Below are positions 20,928 to 32,705 of a stretch of 43,605 nt of DNA, piece after piece; positions within the stretch are counted from its first letter, which is position 1, and the number at the start of each line of letters is the position of its first letter. The position numbers and the translations under genes were made by a program. A model generated the notes under the pieces. It made no database searches and was not told the DNA's origin. It saw only the letters and a program-made list of their open reading frames with translations. The DNA is from Amphimedon queenslandica. Its lineage: Eukaryota; Porifera; Demospongiae; Haplosclerida; Niphatidae. The stretch is taken from positions 209,008 to 252,612 of the forward strand of contig NW_003546346.1 in NCBI RefSeq assembly GCF_000090795.2. The letters run 5' to 3'.

Positions 20928-21045
20928 CATAGATATTAGAGTAAATGAAAGGGATTGGAAATGGAAGCATGGGCCTAGGCAAACCTCCATTCATTTGTAT
21001 TGTTGCTAAGTAAACAGAGGCTTGTTGGGATTTTTTGACAGATTA
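20928..21045. mobile_element. CATAG-ended element, truncated end (copy 4)
   Basis: Begins CATAGATATTAGAGTAAATG and matches the right end of the 28284-29329 copy, read inward, for about 115 bp, including CAACCTCCATTCATTTGTAT-like sequence. I find no matching opposite terminus before the BED-finger remnant at 21270, so this copy looks truncated. Confidence 0.65.
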
Positions 21046-21269
21046 TGAAGCAAAAATCACAGATTTTATTGCTTTATTTTGAATAACTCCAAGAGGATGC
21101 CATTTTTGCAAACAAAACTTACACACAATACTAACCAGTGTTTATTCTTTTTATTAATATTTTTTGTTAAGTAAACTAATGCGTGTGTAAGTAGTTGCAT
21201 CAGTCTTTCACTAAAAATACTGTCTTTTCTCCCTCTGAGAGACTCATGTTGATCTTGAGCTATGAATAA

Positions 21270-21450
21270 ATATAACTGTTTTGAAGAGATGATGTCATAT
21301 TTGTAGTATTTTCAGCAGTGGACACCATCGTACCACACAAATCACAACTTGCTTGCTTCTCTCCAGATTCTTTATAATACACCAAATGATACTTCTTTTC
21401 TTAGAAAGCACTGAGGATTGCTGAGCTACATTAATTGTTGGATTAGCCAT
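21270..21450 (-). pseudogene. BED zinc-finger remnant of the hAT transposase
   Basis: Minus strand. LSKKRSIIW is followed after a frameshift by YYKESGEKQASCDLCGTMVS and TAENTTNMTS, the CxxC half of a BED finger; the distal His is blurred. It is most simply the N-terminus of the hAT transposase whose core lies at 20060-20760, separated by a CATAG-family insertion. Confidence 0.6.
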
Positions 21451-21741
21451 TGGGGTTGAAGGTCAAAGTTTAAAATACAGCTGTAGCCAGACTAACCACA
21501 ACAAGAAAGATACGAGAACTGCTTAACCACGTGTGGTTGATTAATTAATGTTATATTAATTTTTATAAAGTCAAGAAGTTAATCAATAATGGTTGTATTA
21601 ATTATTGGTTATATAATGTTAATAAATGGGCGTGGTCACTGGATTGATACGGGGTCCCTGAAAATTTCGATACCGATACGTATTGATACCGTGAAATATC
21701 GTTTGTATTGATACAAGATCGCTATATCACCCACCACTACG

Positions 21742-21842
21742 GTATATGAAAAAATGGCAAAATAAAGAAAGAGCACAATAATTTGAAGTTTAAATAACTG
21801 ATATTCACAGTGTCAGTGTATAAATAATGGTGTGCAAGGCTG
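21742..21842 (+). repeat. About 100-bp dispersed repeat, copy 2
   Basis: Direct copy of 19606-19710. Just upstream (21640-21735) are short repeats of a GATACGTATTGATACCG-like word, probably another old element. Confidence 0.75.
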
Positions 21843-22785
21843 CCAATTTGAGCTTTATGGGTACTAAAAGTGTGACATTCAGTGGTTATTTTGTGAGCAC
21901 CTTTGGTCCTTTGCCTACTGAAGCAGTCAGATAAATTACTTTTAATAATAGTTAAGTGTATAAGTTACACAATCTATATGTAAATCTGTGCTTGGATAGT
22001 ATCATATCAGTTATTAGTATCAGCCAATTTGACTATAGTAATATCTGTTATTACAATATTGGCAAAAAGCCATATCAGTTCTGTTCTGTACTCTTGCTTC
22101 TGGTCTACCTGTATGTTGACTTTGGTACTTCACTAGTGCCAAGAGCTGGAAGAGCTCAGGGGAAATCAGCTATAGATTTGTAGAAAATAGATTTGAACAA
22201 CTTCCTTGTGTGTTTAGATGTGAGCTTTTCATCTAAAGCTGGGTTCAAAATACTTGCTTTTCACCATTGCATTATACGGCACTTTTGGCCACGATACAAC
22301 CTCAGAGAGGATTGGCGGACTAGTCAACTTTTGCTTTTTTTGGCAATGCTGATGTTATCCTGTCTTTGGAGGAAAGTTAAATTCAACTGACACTGAGAAA
22401 GAATAGTAGGTGCTACAATGTGTGCATCAGTTGATGTTTGATTCAATTTTCAATCTCATTTCCACTTGGGAGTTTCCTATTTTTATCGTCTATACCCTAC
22501 ACCCTATTGTCTAAAAAATATTTTGGCATCTTTTTCATTGTGAAGTTACACAATGTGAAATGGTTTGCTAATTGAAATTCTCTTAGAATATAATGTTCTC
22601 CAATACAGTATTTCTTATTCTGCTAGATTAAAAACTTAACATTGAACACTAATTGTTTTTTGTTTCAATATAGCCTCTTAACTTACTAGGAGGTGTTTAC
22701 TTCTTTTTTTGATAGTGAAAATTGAGCCTTTGTTCAACCTACAGATCTGTATAGTGTTCCTTCATTGTTCCCTCTTTCTATTTGG
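21843..22785. other. No gene seen
   Basis: AT-rich. Short open frames at 21956-22183 and 22193-22390 show no recognisable domain and no consistent splice structure. Confidence 0.4.
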
Positions 22786-23110
22786 TAGGTGTCACACCTC
22801 TGTTACTAAATACAGCTGGTAAGTGGTGCTACTGAAGGACTTGTTGAGTCAAGTGGGTTATCTACAGTACCACTTGCTAACAGCTGTTTTTGTAGTTCTA
22901 AAAATGTTTCTTCAGAAGCAAGTACAGTGCTGCCACTCAAATTCCTAGCAGTTGTGCTTCCCATTTCATTTTCTTCCATTGATAAACTAATAATTCTCTT
23001 GTTAATCCATGAGCAGTCAAATCATTAGGATAATAGCTCCAGTTCATAAGTAAATTATCTCCACAGCTGATAAAGGCTATTGCTTGTGAGGACTAAATCT
23101 TTATGCATGT
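22786..23110 (-). pseudogene. Unassigned coding-like fragment on minus strand
   Basis: In one frame, from about 22985 to 22815, the minus strand reads SMEENEMGSTTARNLSGSTV ... ELQKQLLASGTVDNPLDS up to a stop, a Ser/Thr-rich tail-like sequence. An overlapping frame upstream reads FISCGDNLLMNWSYYPNDLT then AHGLTRELL, which faintly resembles the post-RNase H segment of BEL/Pao retroelements. Neither assignment is secure. Confidence 0.3.
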
Positions 23111-23427
23111 AGGCAGTACAGTACTTTTTGAATAGAAGTTCATTTATAAGAATCTTGTAAATCTGTTATTTATAATCCCTTCCTCTTAGCACTTCACTAC
23201 AAATCCCAATTCTTTTAAAATTTTGAATAACTTCCTGAACTCTAATGTTTATGAGATTATTTGCTGTAAACTCTCCCATTTTGGGGGTATCATAGTGCAC
23301 TTACTGCATGTGGTCATGATATCAGTATTACATGTATTTGAATCAGTGTGCTCTACATGCAGTAACTAATATGGTTTTCTATAGCTGGTAGAGTAGCAGA
23401 GGGATTTATGTATTGACAGTATGGTAA

Positions 23428-23640
23428 TTGCTCGTCCCCAAAGAAATAGATCAGCATCTACCTGAAGAGACTAAAGAAGTGCTCCATAGAAACCCAATAT
23501 TTGCAGCTGCTAACCAAGAGAGTTTAATGGGGACAATATTTTGTGTGAAAGATCTACCTGTTGCAAGACTAGATGAGGCGCTTCTTTTTAGCTTTACTGT
23601 TGATGAGTATGAGATGTCATTGTTAACTTTGGACCACTGA
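23428..23640 (+). CDS. Unassigned open frame, 70 codons, no ATG at its start
   Basis: Open in phase from 23428 to a TGA at 23640, with a balanced, protein-like composition (PKEIDQHLPEETKEVL, FAAANQESLMGTIFCVKDLP). It could be the terminal exon of a host gene or a transposon remnant. I recognise no domain, and the start is not supported. Confidence 0.25.
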   Translation: MLVPKEIDQHLPEETKEVLHRNPIFAAANQESLMGTIFCVKDLPVARLDEALLFSFTVDEYEMSLLTLDH

Positions 23641-24217
23641 TTCATATTTCAATCGTTTCTGCTAGGGAATTGCCTAGTGATTTGTTTTTTAATCAGTAAT
23701 ATTCTAGCAATATGCACATAATCTTATAATGATGAAATTGCAGGAATTTGCTAAAGGTACTGAAATGTTTGAAATCTGTTGCTTGATAAGTTAAGTCTAT
23801 TTTTCTTTCTGAATAAGGTCTTGGCTTCCTGGTTTGATCCCTGTTTCTACATAGAGAGTTATAATGTATAATAGTTTTATGTAAAATGAATTATAAAAAT
23901 TAATATAATGCATTGTATAATTTGAGATTAAAATGGTGTTGATCCTTAATACAGAAATACAAAGGTTATATCATGGTTATGACAACCTTGTGATGAGATT
24001 GGTGTACAACCAGGCCACAAACCTTAAATTTGAAACTGTTACAACAACCTTTTGGCTAGCTCTAAACCTCAGTTCATGTCAACCATCAGAAAACCTTTCA
24101 CAAGGTTGTAGTGTTTCTTGCAATGTAGTGACAACCTACTACTTTATACAAAATTATTACTAAGTTGCTGAGGTTGTCTAATGGTTTTGAAAAATTTTTG
24201 TATATGACATAAGGGCC
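23641..24217. other. No gene seen
   Basis: AT-rich. A 76-codon frame at 23933-24163 has no recognisable domain. Confidence 0.35.
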
Positions 24218-24326
24218 TAACTGAATGATGCTGTTCTTCTGAAAGGAATATATTAACTGAATGATGCTGTTCTTCTGAAAGCAATATAATAACTGAATGA
24301 TGCTGTTCTTCTGAAAGTGATATAAT
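24218..24326. repeat. 36-bp tandem repeat, three units
   Basis: Units start at 24218, 24254 and 24290 with core TGAATGATGCTGTTCTTCTG and differ only at their last few bases. All frames contain stops, so it is not coding. Confidence 0.9.
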
Positions 24327-24529
24327 TTGCCAATAAGTAGTACAGTTTATACAACTGTGTCCAAGAGCTCATATTTTTGTTTGCTCTAGCCTCTTATTTA
24401 AGATGTGAACTGCACTGGCTTGCTTGGTTTGCCTTTTTTATGGTGATAGTTTGAATAATTGCCAGTCTGGGGATGCATCAGCTCCTATTTGGTTGAGTGT
24501 CATTGTTCCTGGTAAGTGTTACACCTCTA

Positions 24530-24905
24530 TTACTGAGGACTCCCCTTTCCAGTCCTCATTTAGCTTTATGTCCATTGCAATTATATGACTAGGATGTTCA
24601 TGCATTCCAGACCCAGACACTAAAGAGTCCTCAGTTTTCCTTTCAATATCTGCAGCAGTTTTCTCCTTCTTCATTGCCTGTGATTATTAACTCTGGTCTT
24701 TCTCCTTTTTTACATCTGATTCTACAAGGAATGCAGATGATCAAGACCACAATTATGATAGCCATGAGAACTAGTCACAGTTATTACCACATTTGACTCG
24801 ACTGGGTAGTTACAATAATCATTATTTATCAGGCGCTTAAAATAAGAGCATTATTATTCAGTTGCGACGATCCTCATGTAGCAGGTGCAATCAATTAAGG
24901 AGCAG
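24530..24905 (-). pseudogene. Receptor-tail fragment, copy 2 (inverted relative to 14100-14445)
   Basis: Minus strand. Sequence homologous to copy 1: an eroded hydrophobic helix (MAIIIVVLIIC-like once small shifts are allowed), then CRIRCKKGERPELIITGNEE. The tail continues in another frame with DIERKTEDSLVSGSGMHEHP and IIAMDIKLNEDWKGESSVIE before a stop. Copy 2 preserves more of the C-terminus than copy 1. Frame breaks in the helix make it non-functional. Confidence 0.55.
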
Positions 24906-25139
24906 TTCAAGTATGGACAAAATTGAGTTTCAAAACACTTGGCTCCAGTTAAGAATAAGGAGAGAAAAAGAATTAGATTTAATGGTGTTTGTTGTTTCTT
25001 ACTTGTGCTACTTATGATTAAAAAGAATCACTAGAAGAATGTTCAATTGCTTCCTCTGTTTGACCCACCCGCTTTGTTAACTAAGTCAAAGTCAAAATTC
25101 CAGTTCTTAAGTGAATTGCGTCTACATTATACTCCCTTG

Positions 25140-25425
25140 CTCCAGTTGGTAAGTGTCATACTCTACTCTAGAACTACAGTTGGTAAATGGCATGCCTTTA
25201 TTACAGAGCTAGGACTTTCCCTCTTTCCAGTTCTATGTGGCATACCTCTATTGCTGAAAGACTTTCCCTCTTTCCTGTTAGTATGTAAATTATTTATATG
25301 ACTATACTCTCTCTTTCCAGTTCCTAAGTGGCACACCTCCATTACAGAAGGACTACTCCTTTAGGGTATTATCAATACTATTGAGGACTACTCCTCCTAG
25401 TTAGTAATTATCATATACCTCTACT
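25140..25425. repeat. Degenerate 50-60 bp minisatellite with splice-site-like words
   Basis: Repeated units contain GGTAAGTGKCAYACCTCTAT, TTACTGAAGGACT and CCCTCTTTCCAGTT in that order. Related single units occur at about 24507-24560 and 22786-22850. Each unit holds a strong donor-like GTAAGT and a pyrimidine-tract acceptor CTTTCCAG. Read on the minus strand it encodes SSVIEV-like words shared with the adjacent receptor-tail copy. Confidence 0.6.
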
Positions 25426-28276
25426 ATTGAACTCCCATCATAGATACTATTTGTCAATATAAAAAATTATTATTGTTATATGTATTAGCAATGATGCATT
25501 CATAGCATCCATCCTTTTACAAAGCTGCTATATGAGAATAGCTGCTTATAACTGTTCTTTTCTTGTTTTCTTCCTTCATTTCTTTAAAATATGTCTATCC
25601 TTGTTGCTTTAATATTGTACATGCACTCAGTATGCATTGATTTGTTTGGGTTATGATTTTGGTTCATTCTAATGTCTACTGGTTACTGTATCTCTTTAGT
25701 ACACTTCAGTGTTTCCACGAAGTTCACCACTGGACACTGGTGGACCACACTGACTCAACTTAATATAATTTTTGAACCAAACATGTTACTGTAGCACCAG
25801 CTACGAAAATACTATAGATTAATAATGACTAATGACATTAAATATAACTAAGGAAATATGAAAAAAGAATGAGGAGTGGAAAATACATGAACTGGAAGTG
25901 GCAGTAGTGATTGATATCCAAATCTGAATCATTGCCTCTGTTACAAATCTCTTAGCAGTACCAGTACAGGCTATAGGCTGAAAAACAAAGTTATTGTTTG
26001 TCTTTTTCTCCCATTACTAAACAATGAGTTCTAGAGGTTCACTTGTCTCTTCAATTTTGTCTTGCCTGTGAGTGAATTCTAGACTCATGGTCATATATAA
26101 TCCTGGTTGTTTTGCTAAATGATCCTGCCATCTATATTTATGATAACATGTGAAAGTCAAGTTTAAAATTGTAATACATGTATGTCAATAATAGTTGTAA
26201 AGATTGTATGTATGGACATGCAGAATGGAATGGATACAGTTTTAAGGAAACAATTGCATATGGGTTTTGTTGGACCAAACTTTATATTATATGCCGGCCT
26301 ATATAGTAACATTACTTGAGGACTAACCTATGTTTTTGAGAAACTCTGCTGTGTTATCTGGAGCCTTCCAAGTGACATGAGATAATTCACTTATAGCTGT
26401 TATCATCGCTGTAATACTGCCCCTGTAAGATCAATAGTGCCTCTATTATTTAGCCAACTGATGCTCTCAGATCTTGCTAATAGGTCTGTTGACCTGGAGA
26501 CTAAACTAAACAAGTTATATTACATGCTAAAATAAAAAGACGCTTGCACAAAGTTGCGCTTAAGGCTTTTATCTCAAAAATTGCTTGTCGCAGGCACCTA
26601 AAAGTTGGAAACAGTTAGTTCATTTGTTGGCATAGGCCAACATTGCCTGGGATTAAGTCCTTGAAGTCTTCCACCACCTTCCCTGGGATGGGGGTTAAGG
26701 TGGAGGAGAGGACTAAGCGAGTTGTCCTGGGTGGGCCAAGGTTTGACAGAGGAATGGCCAGTAATGTTGCAAAGGGCTGCTGCATTTGGGAATGACGTAC
26801 AGAAAGGTGCCACTATTGCCCATTGAACCCAAGGGGGAGTGACAGAACTGGGGGACAGCAGAAGAAATAGAGATCCCCACCTTTTATTGAGAATACTGGT
26901 TGTACAAACACTATTAAGCACTTTCTTCATGAGTTTACCATATTTTATTAGTACATATACTCATTATCCTTGGCAAATGTTAATCTTTTTGCCTGTTAGA
27001 GCTTAGAGACGTCATGAGTTTTCGGATAATTTTAAATACCCGTTGATCTTTTTGCATTGATGGCTTGTGAGATACTTTTGAATTTTTTACACTGAATTAG
27101 TAGAGATGGATGGTTTTCCCCATCCTTCAGATAGGCCATTTTTCCTTATAGATCTTTCATGCTTGGTCTTTGGCTGGTCGTTTTGATCAAATTACATGTA
27201 CGCACTTTCTTTCTCTATCCATATTATTCCTGCGGCAGCTTAGACCACGTTTATTCATTGAATGCATTTTTCTGTAACATTTGCTATATACATTTTTAAG
27301 CTATTACCCATTTTAATTATGGATTTAAGAAAGTCCAAATCCTCCATGATGCTGGAATTTAGTGCCACAACTGTCTTTATAGTACTTATTTTGATATTAA
27401 GTAGGCAACGTAAATTTTATGGCATGAGTAGAAGTGGAATAAAGGATAGTAGAAGTAATGGTTAGAAAAGGAAACCCACCTCTGATGAAAATTTAGCACA
27501 TTGGACATTATTAAGAAATAGCACATGCCCATAAAAATTGGCACATTTAATGAGTTTAGACGTGCTTTTTGGGACAGCTTTGTCTAGTTTCAACTTTCTC
27601 CACCTGGCTACTAAGGCAGCTGATACTGCTGGGTCTTTCTAACCCTGTTTGTCCACTGAATTGGCCTCCTCTACACTCTGCGTTCATCTGTTGCAGGGTC
27701 ACTTTTCCTGGTTCCTTGGCACCAAGGGTGATGCACTTATGGCAAATCTCAGAGTGGGACCAGTCCACTTGCCAACCATTTTACTCATATTTGTACTCTG
27801 TTTTTCTGCAAAGCTAGTGGGGTGCAATCAAAACAGGCTGATGTACACTGTGTGTTTAGCCCAATTCACTAGGAGCTTTGTTACCACACTGAACCCCAAG
27901 GATGCACGTATGCCATCTGTTAACCACCAAAAGAACTGACTTTATTGACCCTCAGTTTGTTAAATTCCTTTGTGTAGATCCATGTCTAACTTTAGACTTC
28001 ACCTTCTCTGTGTGCTGAGTATATTGCACCTGTCCTTATTACCTTCAATAATGTGCATACATATTTGTTGACTTTGATGAGCTTATTCTTGGTAACCCTA
28101 ATTAGGAAGATCAAGCTCCTGGGCAATTTCCTGAGTTAGCAGTAGATTTGGCTTTTGTGTAGTCAGGTTGATGTGATTAATCTTCTCCAGTTGCTTTTTT
28201 ATTTTAATGAATATCTTCATCCTTTATAAGAATTTGGAATAAATGCTTTCTACTTGGTACTTGATTTTTCAGATCA
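25426..28276. other. No recognised gene; two less AT-rich coding-like patches
   Basis: Patches at 26598-26930 and 27556-27935 are clearly less AT-rich than their surroundings and hold frames of about 70-110 codons on both strands. The minus-strand frame of the second includes CHKCITLGAKEPGKVTLQQM and several cysteines. No domain is recognised. Their composition suggests decayed retroelement material, but this is inference. Confidence 0.35.
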
Positions 28277-28283
28277 ATAGAGG

Positions 28284-29329
28284 CATAGATATTAGAGTAA
28301 ATGAAAGGGATTGGAAATGGGGGCGTAGGCTGGTTGATGTTGCTATTGGTTACTGGCCCAATACCTGGTTGATTTTCCCATCTCCTCTATTAGTGAGGCT
28401 GTACTGCAAGGGCTTTGAAGGATTTTTATGGAGATCCAAGAGGACGCTTACTTATGATTGTTAAGATATTGGGATTGGCAGGGATAGTCGCAGACTGTAG
28501 TTGACAATAAATATGATGGAAACTCAAGTTAATACAAAGAGGAAGAACAAAGAGAGAAAGAGAATACACCAGAACCAAGAGAGCATCAAAAAGAGAACAG
28601 TAACAACTGAACAGAACAAATCAATAACAACAGCAGTACAGATTGTGCATGCATCACAACTTATATAACACCTATAACCACAAGTATGAATAAGATAACC
28701 ACAAACTAAAAATGCAATATCAATAATAATTAGGATAGATTGACAAGTGACATTATAATACTATTATTTCTAACAATGATATACCTTACTTTTCCATATA
28801 GAAAGTGATAGACTACCTGCAGGATGGTTTTTACTTCTACAACGCTATTTTGCAATGAGTTATAGGTACAACAAAATTTTTTCACTTTTCGCCCTTTTTC
28901 TGTTGTAACAAACTCATGCTTCATGGATTCTAATTCTAACTAGTATCATTTCATATGCAAATGAAAGCTCTTTCATATGATTATAAAGATCTTTTATCTT
29001 ACTCTAGCTTGTTTTCAAAAAAGGGATTATAATGACAAAAAATACATTTTGTAGTTTTAGAAGTGCCATAACATTAACATAGTAAAATTATCTGTACAAA
29101 AGAAAACAGAATTATAAAGAGGAAACATTAGGCTTCTTGATGCATTAATTTCACTTGCATAGGAACACTTGTTCACGAGATATTGCTCCTAAAAGAAAGG
29201 AAATCAAGGGTAAATTGTAAAAAAAATTTCAACGAACCTCTGTCAGCCTAGCAGCAATACAAATGAATGGAGGTTGGGCTACGCCCACACTTCCGTTTCC
29301 AACCCCTTTCGTTTACTCTATTATCTATG
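28284..29329. mobile_element. CATAG-ended DNA transposon, copy 3 (1046 bp), 7-bp target duplication
   Basis: Ends CATAGATATTAGAGTAAATG (left) and CATAGATAATAGAGTAAACG (read inward from the right); similarity of the two ends extends about 45 bp. ATAGAGG flanks both sides exactly (28277-28283 and 29330-29336). No transposase is encoded. Confidence 0.9.
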
Positions 29330-29336
29330 ATAGAGG

Positions 29337-30373
29337 GCATTGATGCTTTAAAGTTGTGGCTATTGACTAAGAAAGCAAGTCATTTCACTATATACATGGT
29401 TCCTTTTGCCTGCAGCATGTTGTGAACTTTGTGCTAAGTGTATTATAATTTGGCCATAAACTGCTAGCTCCTTAGCATTTTTGTCCAGGGAAAGTACTGT
29501 CAAGAACTCCAGGAAGTAAAAGGTCCATGAGAAGGGATCCTCTATTCCCTAGAAGTTTCGCTTTAAAAGTTGGAGCCTGTCTTAGCCGACACTGCAGTCT
29601 GCAGCATCAGCTACATTAAAAGTAATCCCCCACATACTAATATTAGGTGGGGTATAGAATATAGATATAAATTTGCACACAGTCTGAGCGAGCTTGCCCC
29701 ATTTCTTGTTGAATTTTATTCAAGCTTTTGTAGTTTTAATGTGCTTTGCTGGATTGTTTTGCTAAGAGGAGCTTTAGTAAACATGCTTTAATTATAATGC
29801 TTCTTTCTATTTAGCAAACAAAAATCATGTCTTAGTAAGTATCTAGAGTATTTCTTTTTTAATAATAATAATGAAGGAATTTCTACATGTATAATGTTAT
29901 TATGCCAAACAGTTTCAGTGAATCATACATGGCATTTTAATTCAGTACCTGCATCATTGTCATGTTGTCTGACTTTCATTAATTCAATGAATTTCAATTT
30001 TTGAGAGCCAAAATGGGCCAAGATCACTACTATAGTAAAGTTAGTCTGTCTGTTAGCAGATTACACAGGAGGGAGTTGTCTAATGTCAGTAGGAATGCAT
30101 CTGCATATGAATATTTCTCTATATTATAATGGTAGAGTGGCTAGGCTTACTTCATATCTATTTTGAATATTATTTCGGTCAATGAGACAATTAGAGATAC
30201 AAGAAGGGCATTGAAAATAAAAATCATTTGAGTGAAAGGAAAGAAACGAGTTGCACTGAAAGCGATGTAGTTTAATATGTTACCTCAAATATTACTAGGA
30301 GCTGCTGATGTTATTTTGACATTTGAGTATATGAATGAATTATTGTTCCATCAGTTTGAAAGGTCTATAAGCT
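29337..30373. other. No gene seen
   Basis: AT-rich. A 73-codon plus-strand frame at 29570-29791 shows no domain. Confidence 0.4.
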
Positions 30374-30539
30374 TAAGCTGGATTTACAATATGATGCTAG
30401 TCCTGACGTTATGTTGACGCAGAAGTTAAATCTGGTTCAATTCCAGCGTGAAGTATGCGTCAAAAGGTCAAATTGCCCATGCTTTTGATTAAAAATTGAC
30501 GGTATGTTGGCCTAGCGTCATATTGTAAATCCGCCTTTA
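30374..30539. mobile_element. MITE with GGATTTACAATATGA ends
   Basis: Inverted repeats AAGCTGGATTTACAATATGA (left) and AAGGCGGATTTACAATATGA (read inward from the right) bound about 165 bp. Non-coding. Confidence 0.75.
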
Positions 30540-31940
30540 CTCTTTTTAAACTGGTGTAGATGATCAATTGGCACTGTATGACTATTCATGGCTACTGTTT
30601 AGAAATATTTAAAAAGTAATTGCACAACAATAGCAGGAGTCTTGATAGTGATAGCCTTGAAGCAAATTGTTTGCATTGCTCTTTTTCAATGCGCATTGAC
30701 TTGTGATGCAATACATCTTTTATGTGACTGTTTATGTGATCACTGTCAGCACAGGTAGTAAAACGAGAGTTTAGCAAAGAGCTTTGGTAGTACATTAATG
30801 ATTTTTCAGCATAATTTAAGTTTGATTTAGCTTATGCTCTCCCTACTCTACCAGCCCTCCTCACTCACCCATCATAAATCGCAAACAATTAGAATTTAAG
30901 TGCAGTGTGCACACTCATAATCAAAACAGCAACCAAACTGTTCACACATAAAAACTGGTCACAAAATATAGTTTCAAAAAATTTAGGAGCACATGACCAT
31001 AGCACTCCAAGGAAAAAACTTTTGGATACGTAAAAACCTCTTTGAGGAAAAACCATACCTATGGGATTAAACTACTAATAAAACAAAGTGATTCAAAACA
31101 TAATAATAATGATAATAATAATAATAATAATAATAAAGCACATATTAGAAATAATAATGACAATTAATTGACTACTAAAATTTTTGATAATAATACAATC
31201 CAGACTGCTCCTGTAGTTATCATATCTGTTTAGTAATCTCTAATAGAATGTTAACAAAATCATGGAAAAGCAACCAAGCTGTATTAATTCAAACTTTAAA
31301 TAATGAATTTGGAGGTGGTTAATAGGGGGATAGAATGCTCTAGAAAACTTAAGTAACAACAAAAAATAACACTGAACTGATACTATAACTCATATAGAAT
31401 GTACACCAAAGCAACTTAGAAGTGACACTCCTTTTATTGTTAACTACCTTATAATGTTTTTGCTTCCTCACAAATAAAGGTGTGTGCCCCTTCCTCCCTG
31501 GCATATTTCTTTTCTACCTTAACAACTGAACTGTTATCTTTACATCCATAACATTGGACACTTTTTAAATGCCAATTCTGCGGTTCACTTGTCTTTCAAA
31601 TATATGCAAGTTCAATCTCTGTCACCACTATTGTTCCATTGTGGAGTAGTCCATGTCGATCAGTGCTACCTAAATACTTACTAAACACAAAGTGATGTCA
31701 TGCTAATGGCATACCTAGGAAGCATATTTTTTGTCTAGTTCACTTTGCTCAATTGACATAAAATATATGCACCTCTAGTGTCCTGAAATATAGCAGATGC
31801 TGTGAGAGAACTCTTCAAATACCCACAATTTGCTTCCAGCACTAACATTCATTATTGCTATTTCATGTATAGCAGAGGGGCTGATGTAAATTGCAGTAGC
31901 TGATTTGGTTGTTTTTAAGTATATGTAATAACACCCCTGT
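30540..31940. other. No gene seen; ATA microsatellite near 31100
   Basis: AT-rich intergenic DNA with a run of AATAATAATAAT around 31100-31136. No coding block is recognised. Confidence 0.45.
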
Positions 31941-31948
31941 GAGGCATG

Positions 31949-32705
31949 TATCACATTTATCAGCACCGAGCCCGAGGGCCGCAGGCTCGAGGGCAAAGTG
32001 CTGATAAATGTGATACACAGTTATGCCGAGTGGGGGTGTTATAACGAATTTATGTCCCTGCCTAAGCCAAACTTCACATACTGCACATGCGCAGGTGCCA
32101 CGTGCTACTTACCACGACCCTGTGCAATACGAAGGAGGCAAGGTGATGGCTGCTCTCAAAAGATGAAACAGAACATTGTAGTACTTGCCACAGTAATGAC
32201 AGCCCAAAGAAGACCCCCAGGAGTATCAAAATTAACTTAGACTGCCATAGAGAGTGTAAGATGACGATGCATTGATAATGACAAGTATGATCCAACCAGC
32301 ACCTTTTTTGTAGGGCCTTCATTCTGTTTATCAATTATTTGTGGCCTATGACTGCTTTAGTCTTGCTGGTCCAGACCCTTTGCTGCTTCTGGCCGAATTC
32401 TCTGGCATCTTATAGACGTTCAATGATTCCAACTCTGTGTCAGTAGCTCAAGCAAAACGGCCGGCACTATCATGTCTCCATTAAACTTACAGTCCTACTT
32501 CTGTTAAGTGACAAGTTTATTTTTATTGTTCTTTTTTTCAAATCACTATATTTTATTATTTTAAAGTCTATTTCAAAGTTCTATTGCACTATGTAAACTG
32601 TTAACCACAGCAGTGCTTATATCAAACGTCAAAGGGATTTACCATGCCCTAGGGCAGTATAAGCAATTTATCAGCACTGCAGTGTCTTGAAGTTTGGCTT
32701 AGGTA
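31949..32705. mobile_element. Repeat element with GTATCACATTTATCAGCAC hairpin at its left end
   Basis: A perfect 19-bp inverted repeat (31949-31967 and 31998-32016) encloses a GC-rich loop with GAGCCCGAGGGC and GCTCGAGGGC. Further in, GCCTAAGCCAAACTTCA (about 32060) is repeated inverted as TTGAAGTTTGGCTTAGG near 32688-32705, next to a second TTTATCAGCAC word near 32670. Together these suggest an element of about 750 bp with compound inverted ends. No transposase is seen. Confidence 0.6.

Noticed and set aside
24218..24326. 36-bp repeat as a coding repeat (12 codons per unit)
   Set aside because: All frames contain in-frame stops in each unit.
26598..26930. Minus-strand open frame of 110 codons rich in Pro and Ser
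   Set aside because: Lies in a less AT-rich patch where all frames have fewer stops; no domain, no splice context.
27556..27939. Overlapping open frames of 70-96 codons on both strands
   Set aside because: Low stop density explained by base composition; none matches a family I know.
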